Shown in pieces: positions 24,945-36,065 of a stretch of DNA of 64,000 nucleotides. Source of the DNA: Sambucus nigra (Eukaryota > Streptophyta > Magnoliopsida > Dipsacales > Adoxaceae); the NCBI GenBank assembly GCA_949130495.1, contig OX422219.1, forward strand, positions 263,299,111 to 263,363,110, written 5' to 3'. Position 1 is the first letter of the stretch. Every line of letters starts with the position of its first letter. The notes under the pieces were generated by a model. It worked only from the letters and a program-made list of their open reading frames with translations. It ran no database searches and was not told the origin of the DNA. A program made the position numbers and the translations under genes.

Positions 24945-26368
24945 TGTAACAACCCTCTATTTTGATAGCCTATTTTATATCTATTTACTATGTGTAGTAA
25001 TTAATTATAAAATGATGGATGTTGAGTAAATATTAATTTAATATGAAAAAGGTTAATATTTACTAAAATGTTGTATGATTACCTGATGAGTAGGTAAAGA
25101 TATCCATGTGGTGATTTATAGTGTCATAAGATTTAAAATGACATTTTGGTTTGATATGAAATCGGAACTTAAAATGAGATATAAAATTTCCAAATGATAA
25201 TTTGGAGGGTGTAGTTAGTGCCGGTAGGTATGAGACAGTCAAAATAAGTGCCATATTGCATTTTGGTATTTCGGGAACTTTTGACTGGTTATTGCTTAAA
25301 TGTGTAGTTGCGATTTATTTTATCGCGTATTAGCCATTAGAGTTGGGCATTTTAGATTTAAGGACCGATTAAGTCTTGCTAGCCTCATTATTTTTCCTCA
25401 TTTTCTCTTAACACACAAATGAGCCCTAGAGAGATAGAGAGAGGAAGAGAACATTGGAGAAAAAGAGAGATTGGAGCTTGGATCATTGCCTACACCAAAT
25501 CAAATCTGCATTTGCATGATCAAGGAAAGTTTTCTACTTGCTATTATATGATTTAAGGTGGATAATTAGTGTTGATAGTTATGTAATGGTTATAGCTTAA
25601 TAAAGATAGGTTTCTTTGTTAGATTATGGGTCTTGATATCTTTGGAAGAGATTTGAATATTAATTAGTATGGATTAATGTTATTGGATGCATTTATGATC
25701 ATTTGGTATCAATAAATGTGGTTGGTTTGGTTGGAAGTTGGTTTTTGGTTTATCTTGGAAATAGAGAGTTTTGGTCTAGGTCTACAATGACCGGTCGACC
25801 GTGGTTCTCAGACAGGTCGATCGGGCCTTTGGGAGAGGGCACACTGCTTTCTTTCAAAGGCATAAATGTTGAGGCGAGGTCGACCGCGTCCCCCTTATCG
25901 GTCAACCGGCCCTGCCGAAGTGAGCTTTTTGCTTTTCTTCTTAGGTAAAAACTTGAGACGCGGTCGACCGCGGTCTTGGGACCGGTCGACCGGTCCCCAG
26001 TTTTCTTCCCAAAATGTTACTTTTGCATTTAAATCTTTTCTTTTCATAGGGACTTAGGAACCTTCTTGAATGAAGTAAACTTTGGCTTTTAGAGTCCTAG
26101 TTGAGTATGGTTGTCACCCTAGAGTGGAATGGATTTCATTTTGGCTTTTAGGCATCACCCTTCTGGTTACTTCTTAATAGGAGGATAAGGGTTGTATGCC
26201 CATGTTTGAAGACTTAGGGGCTTATCAGAATCCTATGAACTTTGGGAATTATAGGATCATAATGTCCATTTGGAGATTTAGTCGGGACTTATAATTTGAG
26301 GAATATTAATGACGATATTCGAGGGGAATGAGGTTCGCATAATATGAACCCAAATGCTTAAAGATGAT
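24945..26368 (+). mobile_element. 5' LTR of Tekay B, first part
   Basis: Homologous to 41557-42990. In the first 80 aligned bases I count three differences. It breaks off at 26368, where the Tat element begins. Confidence 0.9.
25791..25992. repeat. Phased palindrome cluster, six copies of GGTCGACC
   Basis: Dyad centres at 25796.5, 25818.5, 25881.5, 25903.5, 25965.5 and 25987.5, so spacings are 22, 63, 22, 62, 22: three doublets set three 21-bp steps apart. Longer perfect copies include GCGGTCGACCGC and ACCGGTCGACCGGT. CG is at the dyad in all but one mutated copy. Confidence 0.9.
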
Positions 26369-26477
26369 TGATTTGCCCCAAGTGTGACCTCGGCTCGGAG
26401 ACACCAGCCTCGACTGAGATTATGGCCAACACTAGATAAGCCTTGGGCATGCGACATCGGCCCTCGGCCATAGCAAG

Positions 26478-26770
26478 GTCGGCCCAGGCCGACACTACCA
26501 CCAACCTCTACAAGGGGAATTGCACACATCATAAGGATTAGCAGCACTCTCGTACACCTATGAATGGAAACCTCGGCCAGATATAGGCCGAGCTAGCAAG
26601 AACCCACCAGAAACCTCATTAAGACATTAGTCGATGCTCCAAACACACCATCTCAACCTCAGGCCGACCTTGTCCATTGACTCGGTCAGGATTAAGCCGA
26701 GACCTACATGGTCACTTCGGACTGAACGAGCACCTGGACTTACCAACCTCGGCCTCTCCCAGGCCGAGGT
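26478..26770. repeat. Inverted-repeat dyads built from CTCGGCC
   Basis: Three clear dyads: GTCGGCCCAGGCCGAC at 26478-26493, CTCGGCC/GGCCGAG arms at 26572-26578 and 26586-26592, and 10-bp arms at 26746-26755 and 26761-26770. They are CpG-rich and placed upstream of the TATA box. The 3' LTR carries the same layout with some decay. Confidence 0.8.
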
Positions 26771-26983
26771 CATACACCAGGTGCGATAGCCGAGCATCTG
26801 CGGACATTTGGATAAGGGCACGTGGACACAAATCAGTTATAAAAAGATTATTCCTCACACGTGGGGAGAATATTGCATCATCATTCTCTACATGTGACAG
26901 TGACAGATGGCTTTCCCATATTGGTGAGGCAACCACACACATGCACATTACATGCATGGGGGGTACATTACACCCCCTAGGTA

Positions 26984-26993
26984 CTATATATAG
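26984..26993 (+). promoter_or_regulatory. TATA box of the Tat 5' LTR
   Basis: CTATATATAG in a stretch conserved in both LTRs (3' copy at 35753-35762). Transcription would begin about 30 bp downstream. Inferred from sequence only. Confidence 0.7.
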
Positions 26994-27299
26994 AGGTCAT
27001 CCTCTACCTTGTAAAGCATCCAAGAGATACAACCCTAGCTGAAACTCTGTCTAGATACACAGTAAAGACAGAGAGCTTGAGAGATTGTATCCATGGACAT
27101 CAGTGCCTTATTACTGTGAGGTTATTCACACACACAGTGGACGTAGGCCAATTTAGGCTGAACCACTTATATTCTGGTGAACTCCCCTCTTTTCCTCATC
27201 TAATTCTCCTACCTTTTACGTAACTATGTTGCCATTGTTATTCTTAGATTGAGCTTGAAAACACCTTACCTGGTGGTGCTAATCCTAGCATCATCATTT

Positions 27300-27317
27300 T
27301 GGCGCCGTCTGTGGGAA
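27300..27317 (+). other. Primer-binding site of the Tat element
   Basis: TGGCGCCGTCTGTGGGAA begins three bases after the LTR end. Its first nine bases match the 3' end complement of tRNA-Asp and the rest is divergent. Confidence 0.7.
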
Positions 27318-27556
27318 TAGAAAAGAAGCTATATCTTCCTCTTCTTCAGCTTAACCTCACCGGAGACTCTGGTGGTGAACCAGGCACCCCCCCTTGCGTG
27401 GAGCTGCTTCACCATTGAAAGAGGTCCTTTGAGGTACTAAGTTCATCTGCTACTCAGGCTCTATAGTGTTAACATGTGGCACCAGAATTACCACCGCCTC
27501 TCTCGCCAGCTGGGGCTGGAGGGCCTAGTTCCAGTCAGGCGCCACCCCAATCCGAA

Positions 27557-29570
27557 ATGGCAGAGGTAGCTGCAGCCTTGAGATATTTAGCTGCAACACA
27601 ACAAGCTATATAGGAGCAATTTGCACAACTCAGCCAAACTATAATGAGGCCACCTGGACTCTCACCGGATATGATCACTCTGGCAGCTGTTCAGCCTCAT
27701 CCTGACGCCAGGGGACCACCCAAGACACCAATGAAGGACCAACCTTCACCCCAGCAGAGAAGGGACATTGTTGACCCTAGGTGCTTATGCCTGGGGAGGC
27801 AGGGAAACCCTTGCCCAGTGGACAGGTATGACGATCTAGAGGTGGAAGAATCCCTGGAAGACTGCTGGGAGCCGTATGAGGTGCAAATAACACTGTACGA
27901 CCTCTTCAGCAAAGTCAAGGTTGTGTCGGACGAAGAGGTGAAGGGGCCCAACAAAGAGGGCCAGCCTTTGATAGGTTGAGAAGAGGGTCGGCCTTTGAGA
28001 GATTGGGTCCGATGAATGACCTAAGACAGAGATTATCGAGATCAAGGAGCGCAGCAGGCTCTCGGAGAGGGAACAGGAAGGGTCAGCCAGATCAAGGCCG
28101 ACATTGTGAAAGAAGAGGCAGGGAACAGGAAGAGGTCAACAGCCGACGTGTCATAGCAGGGGAACCCTCGGTCCATCCCATGGAGGTGGCAGGGGATAAC
28201 CTCGGCCAGGTCGATGGAGGAAGACCGTGGAATGACTCTATCCAGCGCCTTAAGGAGAAGATAGGAGACCTCATTAAAATCAAGGACCCATTATAAAGGG
28301 GTTACTCAGAGGGCTCCCCATTTGTGGCTAGGATAGTGGGCTTCCCAACCCCAGCTAAGTTCAAGCCTCCTATAGTGTCTCCCAAGTATGATGGCAGCAC
28401 TAACCCTGTACATCATATCGAGATGTACCAGTCGGCAGGAGACATCTACTCGATACCCGATGAGATGAAGTGTAGGGCCTTCTCTCGGACCTTAACAGGG
28501 GCAGCGCACAGTTGGTTCACCTCCATTCCGAACAACTCAATTGAGAACTTCAAAGGCTTGGCTGAATGATTCATCCACAACTTCTGCTTTGGGGTGAGGC
28601 CTCAAAATAAGACTACCCACCTGCTGTATGTCAAGCAGGCCAAGGATGAGAGCATAAGAGACTACACAGCGAGATTCAACAAAGAGAAGTTGGAGGTCGA
28701 AGATTATGAAGAGAATATAGCCATGACCGCCCTTATAGGAGGTCTTTAGAAGGGGAAGCTATTGTGGAAACTTGCGGAAGACCCCCTTAGGTCTATGGCG
28801 GAGCTCCTAGCAACCGCAGGGAAAGTAATGAATGCGAAAGAGGCAATGGCCACCAAGTATGAGGATGAGAACCGCGGTGGCAGTGGAAAGTCCCAAAGCA
28901 AGAAAGATGGGAAGAAGAGGTCGAGTGATGACAAGTTAGCTCACTGTACTCCTTTGACTGTAAGCTGCGAGCACATCCTCAACGAGATTAAGAATGACAG
29001 GAATCTAAGATGGCCAGAGAAACTGAAAGCCCCACCACATAAGGGGAACAAAAACCTATGGTGCGAGTTCCACCAGGATCATGGCCATGTCACGGACAGA
29101 TGCTTCGCCCTAAAGGATGAGATTGAAAAGATGGTAAAATTTAGAAAGTTGAGGAAGTATGTGGACGGTAAAGCTCCTAAGGGTGGAAGAAATGACCCTA
29201 AGAAAAGGAGAAATGACAGATGTCGTGACAAAGTCCTGACCAGAAGAGACGATGAGTCAGAAGGTGATGATGAAGATGATCCGGATCTTTCGCCGAAAGA
29301 TGACAACACCCCGGTGAAGAGGTTCAGTACGATCTCGTTTGGTGTTGACACCATATGTGGAGGATTTGTAGGAGGTGGCTCTGAAGTAGCTGATAGAAAG
29401 GCTCACGTAGAAGAGGCCAGGTCAGTGGCCAAGCTTGAAGTTGTGAATCTAACATCTTCCGATACAGTGCAGAAGAGGAAGAAAGTAGACATGGACACCC
29501 TCGTAGTTGGGTTCTCCAGACTCCACTTCAAGGGTATCTTAGCCCCCCATGATGACCCTCTGGTCATAAC
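27557..29570 (+). pseudogene. gag pseudogene of the Tat element
   Basis: Starts at the ATG at 27557. An in-frame TAG lies at 27611 and a frameshift near 27965 moves the reading into the frame used to 30063. Further stops are TAA 28294, TGA 28567 and TAG 28747. The N-terminus is Pro- and Arg-rich, followed by the Tat gag core: GFPTPAKFKPPIVSPKYDG, then AHSWFTSIP, YTARFNKEKLEVEDYEEN, and AELLATAGKVMNAKEA. A basic region and a CEFHQDHGHVTDRC zinc-binding motif (about 29062-29103) close it. Gag would assemble the particle and bind the genomic RNA. The TGA at 28567 sits where a Trp is usual, consistent with a G-to-A change. Confidence 0.85.
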
Positions 29571-30063
29571 AATAAGGGTGAATGGGTGCGAGGTGCAGAG
29601 GATCCTCATAGACGGGGGGAGCTCGGCGGACGTGATGTTCTGGCCTTGCTTCAAGAGCCTAGGTCTTAGCAGAGAAAGGCTGGTACCCTATAATCACCCA
29701 TTTATAGGCTTCAGAGGCAAAAATGTCCACCCCTTGGGCATGTATGAGATGGACGTACGGATGGGTGATGAGTGGCCTAAGAGGCTGACCAAGAAGATAA
29801 ATTTTTTCATCATGGATGAGAACATGTTTTCGACCTATAACCTCATCATAGGAAGGGTGTCCCTTAAAGAGTTTGAAGCTGTGCCGTCGACGGTCCATCA
29901 GATGCTAAAATTCCTGACTCCTTATGGGGTAGGGGAAGTGCAAGGTGACCAGACCACAGCGCGAGAATGTTACTTCAACTCGTCCAAAGAGAGAGAAGCC
30001 CATAAGAGGGCAACCACCACTTTAGCATCGATACGCTTGACCCAAGAGATGAGACAAAGTTGA
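29571..30063 (+). pseudogene. Protease region of the Tat polyprotein
   Basis: In frame with gag. The aspartic protease motif is LIDGGSSADVMF (about 29608-29643), the form usual in Tat elements, followed by MGDEW, INFFIMDE and YNLIIGR, with a conserved Ile-Ile-Gly near the end. The protease would cut the polyprotein during particle maturation. The frame ends in TGA at 30061, and the coding sense continues in another frame, so a frameshift separates it from RT. Confidence 0.85.
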
Positions 30064-31150
30064 AGAAGGGAGAGACCACGGAAGAGGTATAATCCATCAT
30101 CCTGAATGAGGACGAGCCAAAAAAAACCGTCCAGGTCGGTAAAGCCCTAAAGGCAGAATCAAGGAAGAGCTGATAAACTTCCTCAGGAGGAGACAGAGTG
30201 TCTTTGCATGGAGTCACGTAGACATGCCCGGCATCGACCCTGAAGTTATGAGTCACGGGCTCAATGTGACCAAAGATGCCAGGACAATCAAACAGAGACG
30301 AAGAGTCTATTCCAGGGAGAAGTACGACGTCATCCGAGAAGAGGTCAAAAAGTTGGAAGAGGTTGAGTTTATAAGAAAAGTCACATATCCGGAATGGTTG
30401 TCAAATGTAGTCATCGTGCCCAAGGCCAATGGGAAGTGGAGAATGTGTGTTGATTTCACTGACCTGAACAGATCTTGTCCAAAAGACAGCTATCCCTTAC
30501 CTAGAATAGATCAGATGGTGGATGCTACGGCGGGACATGAGCTCGTGAGCTTCATGGACGCATATTGAGGCTACAACCAGATCTTCATGGATGCGGAAGA
30601 CTCGGAAAAGACGCCTTCATTACCGACAAAGGGACATACTGCTACAAAGTAATGCCCTTCGGCCTAAAAAATGCAGGGGCGACATACCAATGTCTTGTTA
30701 ATAATATGTTTGAAGAGCAAATACGTAAGACTATGGAGGTGTATGTAGATGATATGCTAACGAAGAGATTGAAGGCTAACACTCATGTAACGGATCTCGA
30801 GAAGACCTTCGACATTATGGACTCATACAGAATGAAACTCAACCCCGCGAAGTGTGTCTTCGGAGTAGGAGCTGGGAAGTTCCTAGGATTTATCGTCAAC
30901 CAAAGAGGGATTAGAGCGAACCCTAAAAAAATTAAGGCTTTACTTGACATGAAGACACCGAGCAGTATTAAAGATGTTCAAAGACTTACGGGGAGAGTAG
31001 CTGCCCTTAACAGGTTTGTTTCTAGGGCAACAAACAAGTGCCTTCCGTTCTTTAAGGTGCTGAGAAAGGCCTTCCAATGGGACGAAGACTGCGAAAAAGC
31101 CTTCAACCAGCTCAAGTCTTATTTAGGGTCTCCCTTATTGTTGTCTCGGC
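30064..31150 (+). pseudogene. Reverse transcriptase region of the Tat polyprotein
   Basis: Small frameshifts between 30040 and 30180 precede the palm and fingers (30224-30610): MPGIDPEVMSH, then LSNVVIVPKANGKWRMCVDF and YPLPRIDQ. A TGA at 30566 interrupts DAY-GYNQI and one base is missing near 30610. The rest is open: TAFITDKGTYCYKVMPFG, the catalytic YVDDM at about 30739-30753, then LGFIVNQRGI. It copies the RNA into DNA. All key RT motifs are readable, but the stop and frameshift abolish function. Confidence 0.9.
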
Positions 31151-31737
31151 CTATAGCAGAAGAGAAACTGTACGTGTATCTGGCAGTCTTCGAATTAGCC
31201 ATTAGCGCAGCCATAATACGGGAAGACGCTGGAATCCAAAGGCCTGTATATTTCAACAGTAAGGCCCTTCAAGGGGCTGAACAAAATTTCCCTCGCATGG
31301 AAAAGCTAGCTTACGCCTTGATACATGCCTCGAGAAAGATGAAGCCTTACTTCCAGGCCCACTCCATTGTTGTCCTCACTGACTCCCCACTAAGACAGGT
31401 CCTACATAAACCTGAGAAGTTCGAACGATTGATGACATGGGCCATTGAATTGGGGGAGTACGATCTTACCTACCAACCTAGGACGGCCATCAAGGTGCAA
31501 GCCCTCGCAGACTTTGTCGCTGAGTTTACATGGGAAGAGGCCGAGGCAGAGAATGGCCTAGAGGGTGTTGAAAACTGCGGTGTCTTTCGAAATTTGGAAG
31601 AGACGACACCAAACATCTTCCAAGATCAGGAAGAGATCGCATCCAACGGTACCAGGAACCAAGTTGCGGAAAACGAGGAATATAGGTACCTCTTCAAAAA
31701 AGGAGGCATGATAGAGGGGGTCTTCTCATCAGGTACA
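31151..31737 (+). pseudogene. First RNase H domain and connection of the Tat element
   Basis: Open frame after RT. Motifs include LYVYLAVFELAISAAI, RPVYFNSKALQGAE, YFQAHSIVVLTD and YQPRTAIKVQALADFVAEF. In Tat elements this ancestral gypsy RNase H is degenerate and serves as a connection domain. The first catalytic Asp of active gypsy RNase H is missing here (LAVFE instead of a SDAS-like motif), as expected for the family. Confidence 0.8.
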
Positions 31738-32165
31738 GATATTTGGAGCCTCTTCGTTGATGGCTCTTCATGTGATAATGGAAGCGGTGCAGGGTTAATA
31801 ATCTTAACTCCAGATGGTGCCAATATTGAATACGCTTTAAGATTCAACTTTTGAGCTTCTAACAATGAGTCCGAGTATGAGGCCATGATAGTAGGTCTCT
31901 CATTGGCAAAGACTCTTCGCGTAAAGTGACTCCTACTCCACAGCGACTCGCGGTTAGTTATCAATCAAGTATTGGGAATCTATGAGGCCAGAGATGAAAG
32001 GATGGCCAAATACCTGAAAAGGGTGAAAACAATGTTAGAACATTTTAAAGAGGCAAGACTGAAAAGAGTGCCTCGGCAAAGTAACAGCCACGCAGATGCA
32101 TTGGCAAGGTTGGCCTCAGTAACGAAGACAGATGTTAGAAGGACCATTCCGATCGAGGTTTTGGG
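31738..32165 (+). pseudogene. Second, archaeal-type RNase H of the Tat element
   Basis: Begins WSLFVDGSSCDNGSGAG and shows all four catalytic acidic positions: Asp in FVDGSS, Glu in NESEYEA, Asp in HSDSRLV and Asp in HADALA. Stops TGA 31852 and TGA 31927 break it. This extra domain, which removes RNA from the RNA-DNA hybrid, is diagnostic for the Tat lineage. Confidence 0.88.
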
Positions 32166-33450
32166 GAAGGCATCCATTGAGCAAGAAGAGGTATATAACC
32201 CTTGTCACAATTTAAACTTAGGAGACTCATGGATGGACCCCCTCTTTAGATATATCAGAGAGGCAGAGCTACCTGAATCCAAGCTAGAAAGGAGAAAATT
32301 GAGATATAAGGCTGCCAAGTTCTCGGTAGTGGAGGACGTCCTATACAAGAAACGATTCTTGCTCCCTCTCCTCAGATGTGTGCACCCCACAGAAGTTACC
32401 CGAGTCTTACAGGAGGTCCATGAGGGTTTTTTCTCTAGCCATATAGGGGGAAGACCCTTGGCTAAAAGAATCATCACCCAGGGGTACTGGTGGCTAACCC
32501 TGTCCAAGGACGCTACAGCCTACGTGAGGAAATGTGATAAATGCCAGAGGTTTACCGCCATCCCTTATCGGCCTCAACAGCCTATGACGTCAATCACTTC
32601 TCCATGGCTATTTACAGTATGGGGAATTGACTTAGTAGGGCCTCTGCCAAGAGCTGCCAACAACTATAGATTCTTGATAGTTGCCATCGACTATTTTTCA
32701 AAGTGGGTGGAGGCAGAGCCGATGATAACAATCACAGAGCAGAAGACTATCCAATTTATTTAACGGAACATCATATGCATATATGTCCTCCCAAACACTC
32801 TCATCTCGGACAATGGGACCCAGGTTAAGAACTCCTATTTAGAAAAGTATTGCCTAAGAGTAGGAATAAAGCAATTATTCTCATCTCCTGGCCGACCTCA
32901 GGCAAATGGTCAGACCGAGGTCACAAACAGAATAATTCTGGATGGAATCAAGAAGTGGTTAGAAGATGCGAAGGTAAGATGGATTGAAGAGGTCTACGCT
33001 GTGTTATGGGCCTACAGAACCACGGCAAGGAGACCAACTAGAGAAGCCCCATTCATGTTGGTACATGGCTCAGAGGCCGTCATACCAACGGAAGTAGGGC
33101 TCCCAACTCATAGGATTCAGGCCTATAACCCTGATAATAATGGGGAAGAGAGGAGGCTAGACCTAGATCTTATCGAAGAATGAAGAAAGGACGCAGAGGT
33201 TAGACAAGCAACCTACCAACAGAGGGCAACGAAATTCTATAACCAGACGGTGAAGTCAAGACCCATTGCAGTGGGAGACCTAGTGCTAAAGAAGACCTTA
33301 TAGAAAGTAAACAAACTCCACCCAAACTGGCACGGTCCGTACAAAGTGACAGAAGAGGTTGTGCCTGGCACTTACAGGCTAGAAAATTTATAAAGAGAAC
33401 CTTTCACTAATCCATGGAATGCTGATCACCTAAAGAAATATTACATATGA
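32166..33450 (+). pseudogene. Integrase of the Tat element
   Basis: One frame to TGA at 33448, with stops TAA 32761, TGA 33181, TAG 33301 and TAA 33391. The zinc-binding N-terminus (VHEGFFSSHIGG, CDKCQRF) is followed by the DDE core: WGIDLVGPLP with the first Asp, LISDNGTQ with the second, and PQANGQTEVTNR with the Glu. The C-terminal part has GDLVLKK and LHPNWHGPY and ends HLKKYYI. There is no chromodomain, as usual for Tat. It would insert the DNA copy. Most of the stops replace codons one C-to-T or G-to-A change away. Confidence 0.9.
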
Positions 33451-33550
33451 TGTTTCATGAAGTTGTGTAATTGTACCATCTTGTCATAAAGAGGTTGTTA
33501 ATAAAAGATCAGTTCCCATGGGTCCTTGCTTCATTTTGCACTTGTCAAAA

Positions 33551-34104
33551 ATTAATGGGGCTAACCTCTTAGGTGATGATCTCAGACCCTTAACATCATT
33601 AATTTGGTGAGATTAATTATGGGGATAACATCTTAGGCAATGACCTCAGACCCTTAACATCATTAAGTGGTGACAAGGTCTGAGGTCAGACACCACAATG
33701 GATGACCTCAGACCCTTAACATCATTAATTTGGTGAGATTAATTAGTGGGGCTAACATCTTAGGTGATGACCTCAAACCCTTAACATCATTAAGTTGTGA
33801 CAAGGTCTGAGGTCAGATACCATAATTGGATGACCTCAGGCCCTTAACATCATTAATTTGGTGAGGTTAATTAATGGGGCTAACATCTTAGGCGATGACC
33901 TCCGACCCTTAACATCATTAAGTGGTGACAAGGTCTGTGGTCAGACACCACAATGGATGACCTTAGACCCTTAACATCATTAATTTGGTGAGATTAATTA
34001 ATGGGGCTAACCTCTTAGGTGATGACCTCAGACCCTTAACATCATTAATTTGGTGAGGTTAACTAATGGGGCTAAATCTTAGGTGATGACCTCAAACCCT
34101 TAAC
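33551..34104 (+). repeat. 3' tandem repeats of the Tat element
   Basis: Nine copies of a block ending in CCCTTAACATCATTAA, with block starts at 33587, 33651, 33713, 33778, 33841, 33906, 33968, 34033 and 34097 (62-65 bp apart). Two forms alternate, one with GGGGCTAACATCTTAGG and one with GACAAGGTCTGAGGTCAG, giving a higher-order unit near 128 bp. Tandem repeats between integrase and the 3' LTR are known from Tat and Ogre elements and can seed satellite DNA. Confidence 0.93.
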
Positions 34105-34541
34105 GGTCGATAGAGGAATGGCGTCAAGTGGTGGTGGAATGGCCACACTCAGCTCAACGATCTCAACCTCTGAGGAAGAGGCTGAGGCGCTTGAGTTATT
34201 ATGAGAAGAGGCCCGGATGGAGACCTCAGCCTGTTCAGGGGCCTGATCTTCCCGAATTAAGAAGTCCATGGCCTCCTGGAAGGAATCATGGACATGGGGT
34301 CTAAGGTGGAAGACTCAGACTCACACATTGGTATAGGATCGACAGGAACCTCTGCCTGGTTGAAAGACTCTGAGGGATCAGGATAGATCACCTTCAGGGG
34401 CGGGGGGAAGATGGGTCTAATAAGGAATTCTTGTGACCTACGAGCCTCCTCCTGTGCTCTTTCTATTTATCTGATTTTTTCTAAAGTCTTCTCCCTAAGG
34501 GAGCGAAACTCCTCAAGAAGTTGGTATAGAGGTCTGAGCAT
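34072..34541 (-). pseudogene. Antisense ORF in the 3' region of the Tat element
   Basis: On the minus strand an ATG at 34541 opens a frame beginning MLRPLYQLLEEF with a Glu/Lys/Arg-rich helix (SLREKTLEKIR, one in-frame TAA, then IERAQEEARRSQ). It continues FLIRPIFPPPLKVIYPDP and a Ser/Asp/Glu-rich stretch. Near 34275 the frame shifts, and an acidic, Ser-rich continuation (MDFLIREDQAPEQAEVS, SSASASSSEVEIVEL) follows to 34072. Composition is far more protein-like than on the plus strand. Antisense ORFs at this place are known in some Tat elements such as maize Grande; homology is my inference. No function is known to me. Confidence 0.55.
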
Positions 34542-35110
34542 CAGAGACAGACACTACACTTGGAGAAACTGCCTTAAACTACAAACAAGATTGCCTGATA
34601 AAATAAAGGAGTCTAAAGATCAAATTACCCAAACCTAACAAGAACAGTTCGCCTGTAACTACGGTGGACTCGCCGGAAAACCCAAAAACTCGCGATAAAA
34701 CTCAAATAGAAAGGAAAAAGTAGAGAAAATGGAGGCAAATGAGGGGAAGAAGATACCTGAAGATGAAACAACAAGTAAAAGCAATGAAAACCCAAGAGAA
34801 CACCACCAAAGACCTCTGTAGAGAAGTCACGAAGAAGAATGCCTTTAGAGAGAGAAAATGGCTGGAGTGAAATGGCACGGAAGAAAGAATTGAGGATAGA
34901 GGGAAAAGGAAAGGTTTAAAACCTTTAAATATGCAGGCACAACTCCCAAGGCCCATCATTGCCTTGGGAGCACCAAAGGCGGCTGACAACACATGCTTGC
35001 CCAGTAAGCCATACTTCAACACTGGACAAGTGTCAAGCAAATACTAGCTCAAATTGGAAAGGCCTCGGAGGTGTGCAAACCCCATAGTCACCTGCTTTCG
35101 CATGTCACTA
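34542..35110 (+). other. Tat 3' untranslated region before the PPT
   Basis: Purine-rich on the plus strand around 34700-34920 with no motif I recognise. A minus-strand frame at 34702-35040 (112 codons, Phe/Leu/Ser-rich) is probably the complement of this purine bias and not a gene. Confidence 0.5.
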
Positions 35111-35122
35111 AGGGCTAGGGGG
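35111..35122 (+). other. Polypurine tract of the Tat element
   Basis: AGGGCTAGGGGG four bases before the 3' LTR start TGATATTCCCC. Start point for plus-strand DNA synthesis. Confidence 0.75.
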
Positions 35123-35126
35123 TGAT

Positions 35127-36065
35127 TGATATTCCCCAAATGTGACCTCGGCTCGGAGACACCAGCCTCGGCTGAGATTATGGTCGACACTGGATAAGCC
35201 TTGGGCATGCGACATCAGCCTTCGGCCATAGCAAGGTCGGCCCAGGCCGACACTACCACCAGCCTCTCCAAGGGATATTACACACATCATAAGGACCAGC
35301 AGCACTCTCGTACACCTGTGAATGGCAACCTTGGCCAAATATAGGCCGAGCTCGCAAGAAGCCACCAGCAACCTCATTAAGACATTAGTCGATGCTCTAA
35401 ACACACCAGCTCAACCTCGACTCAACCTCAGGCTGACCTTGTCCATTGACTCGGCCAGGATTAAGCTGAGGCCTACATGGTCACTTCGGACTGAACGAGC
35501 ACCTGGACTTACCAACCTCGGCCTCTCCCAGGCCGAGGTCATACACCAGGTGTGATAGACGAGCATCTGCTGACATTTGGATAAGGGCATGTGGACACAA
35601 ATCAGTTATAACAAGTTTATTTCTCACCCGTGGGGAGAATATTGCATCATCATTCTCTACATGTGACAGTGACAGATGGCTTTCCCATATTGGTGAGGCA
35701 ACCACACACATGCACATTACATGCATGGGGGGTACATTACACCCCCTAGGTACTATATATAGAGGTCATCCTCTACCTCGTAAAGCATTCAAGAGATACA
35801 ACCCTAGTTGACACTCTGTCTAGATACACAGTAGAGAGAGAGAGCTTGAGATATTGTATCCATGGCCATCAGTGCCTTATTACAGTGAGGTTATTCACAC
35901 ACACAGTGGACGTAGGCCAATTTAGGCTGAACCACTTATATTATGGGGCACTCTCCTATTTTCCTCATCTCATTCTCCTACCTTTTACGTAACTATGCTG
36001 CCATTGTTGTTCTTATATTGAGCTTGAAAACACCTTACCTGGTGGTGCTAATACCAGCATCATCA
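35127..36065 (+). mobile_element. 3' LTR of the Tat element
   Basis: 939 bp, TGATATTCCCC to AGCATCATCA, with scattered differences from the 5' LTR, more in the U3 part. Next to it is the target duplication ATGAT (36066-36070). Confidence 0.92.

Larger units (their letters stand above)
26369..27296 (+). mobile_element. 5' LTR of the Tat element
   Basis: TGATTTGCCCC to AGCATCATCA, 928 bp. The first 400 bp are full of CCTCGGCC/GGCCGAGG pairs forming dyads, for example arms 26746-26755 and 26761-26770. TATA box at 26984-26993. Confidence 0.92.
26369..36065 (+). mobile_element. Tat-lineage Ty3/gypsy element, full length but decayed
   Basis: 9697 bp inserted into the Tekay B 5' LTR with a perfect 5-bp duplication ATGAT (26364-26368 and 36066-36070); the uninterrupted 3' LTR of Tekay B reads AAAGATGATAGGTT there. 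LTRs of 928 and 939 bp start TGAT and end CATCATCA. Order: LTR, PBS, gag, protease, RT, RNase H, a second RNase H, integrase, 3' tandem repeats, antisense ORF, PPT, LTR. The second RNase H and the DGGSSADV protease motif are marks of the Tat lineage. At least eleven in-frame stops and three or more frameshifts make it inactive. Confidence 0.93.

Noticed and set aside
26677..27042. 121-codon plus-strand frame across the Tat LTR
   Set aside because: It spans U3 and the TATA box, is built on the CTCGGCC dyads, and is not kept in the same form in the 3' LTR.
29079..29354. Minus-strand frames opposite Tat gag-pol (also at 29403, 29659, 32205)
   Set aside because: Complements of the gag-pol coding strand with no motif of their own.
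34702..35040. 112-codon minus-strand frame as part of the Tat antisense gene
   Set aside because: Phe/Leu/Ser composition reflects a purine-rich plus strand; no continuity with the frame starting at 34541.
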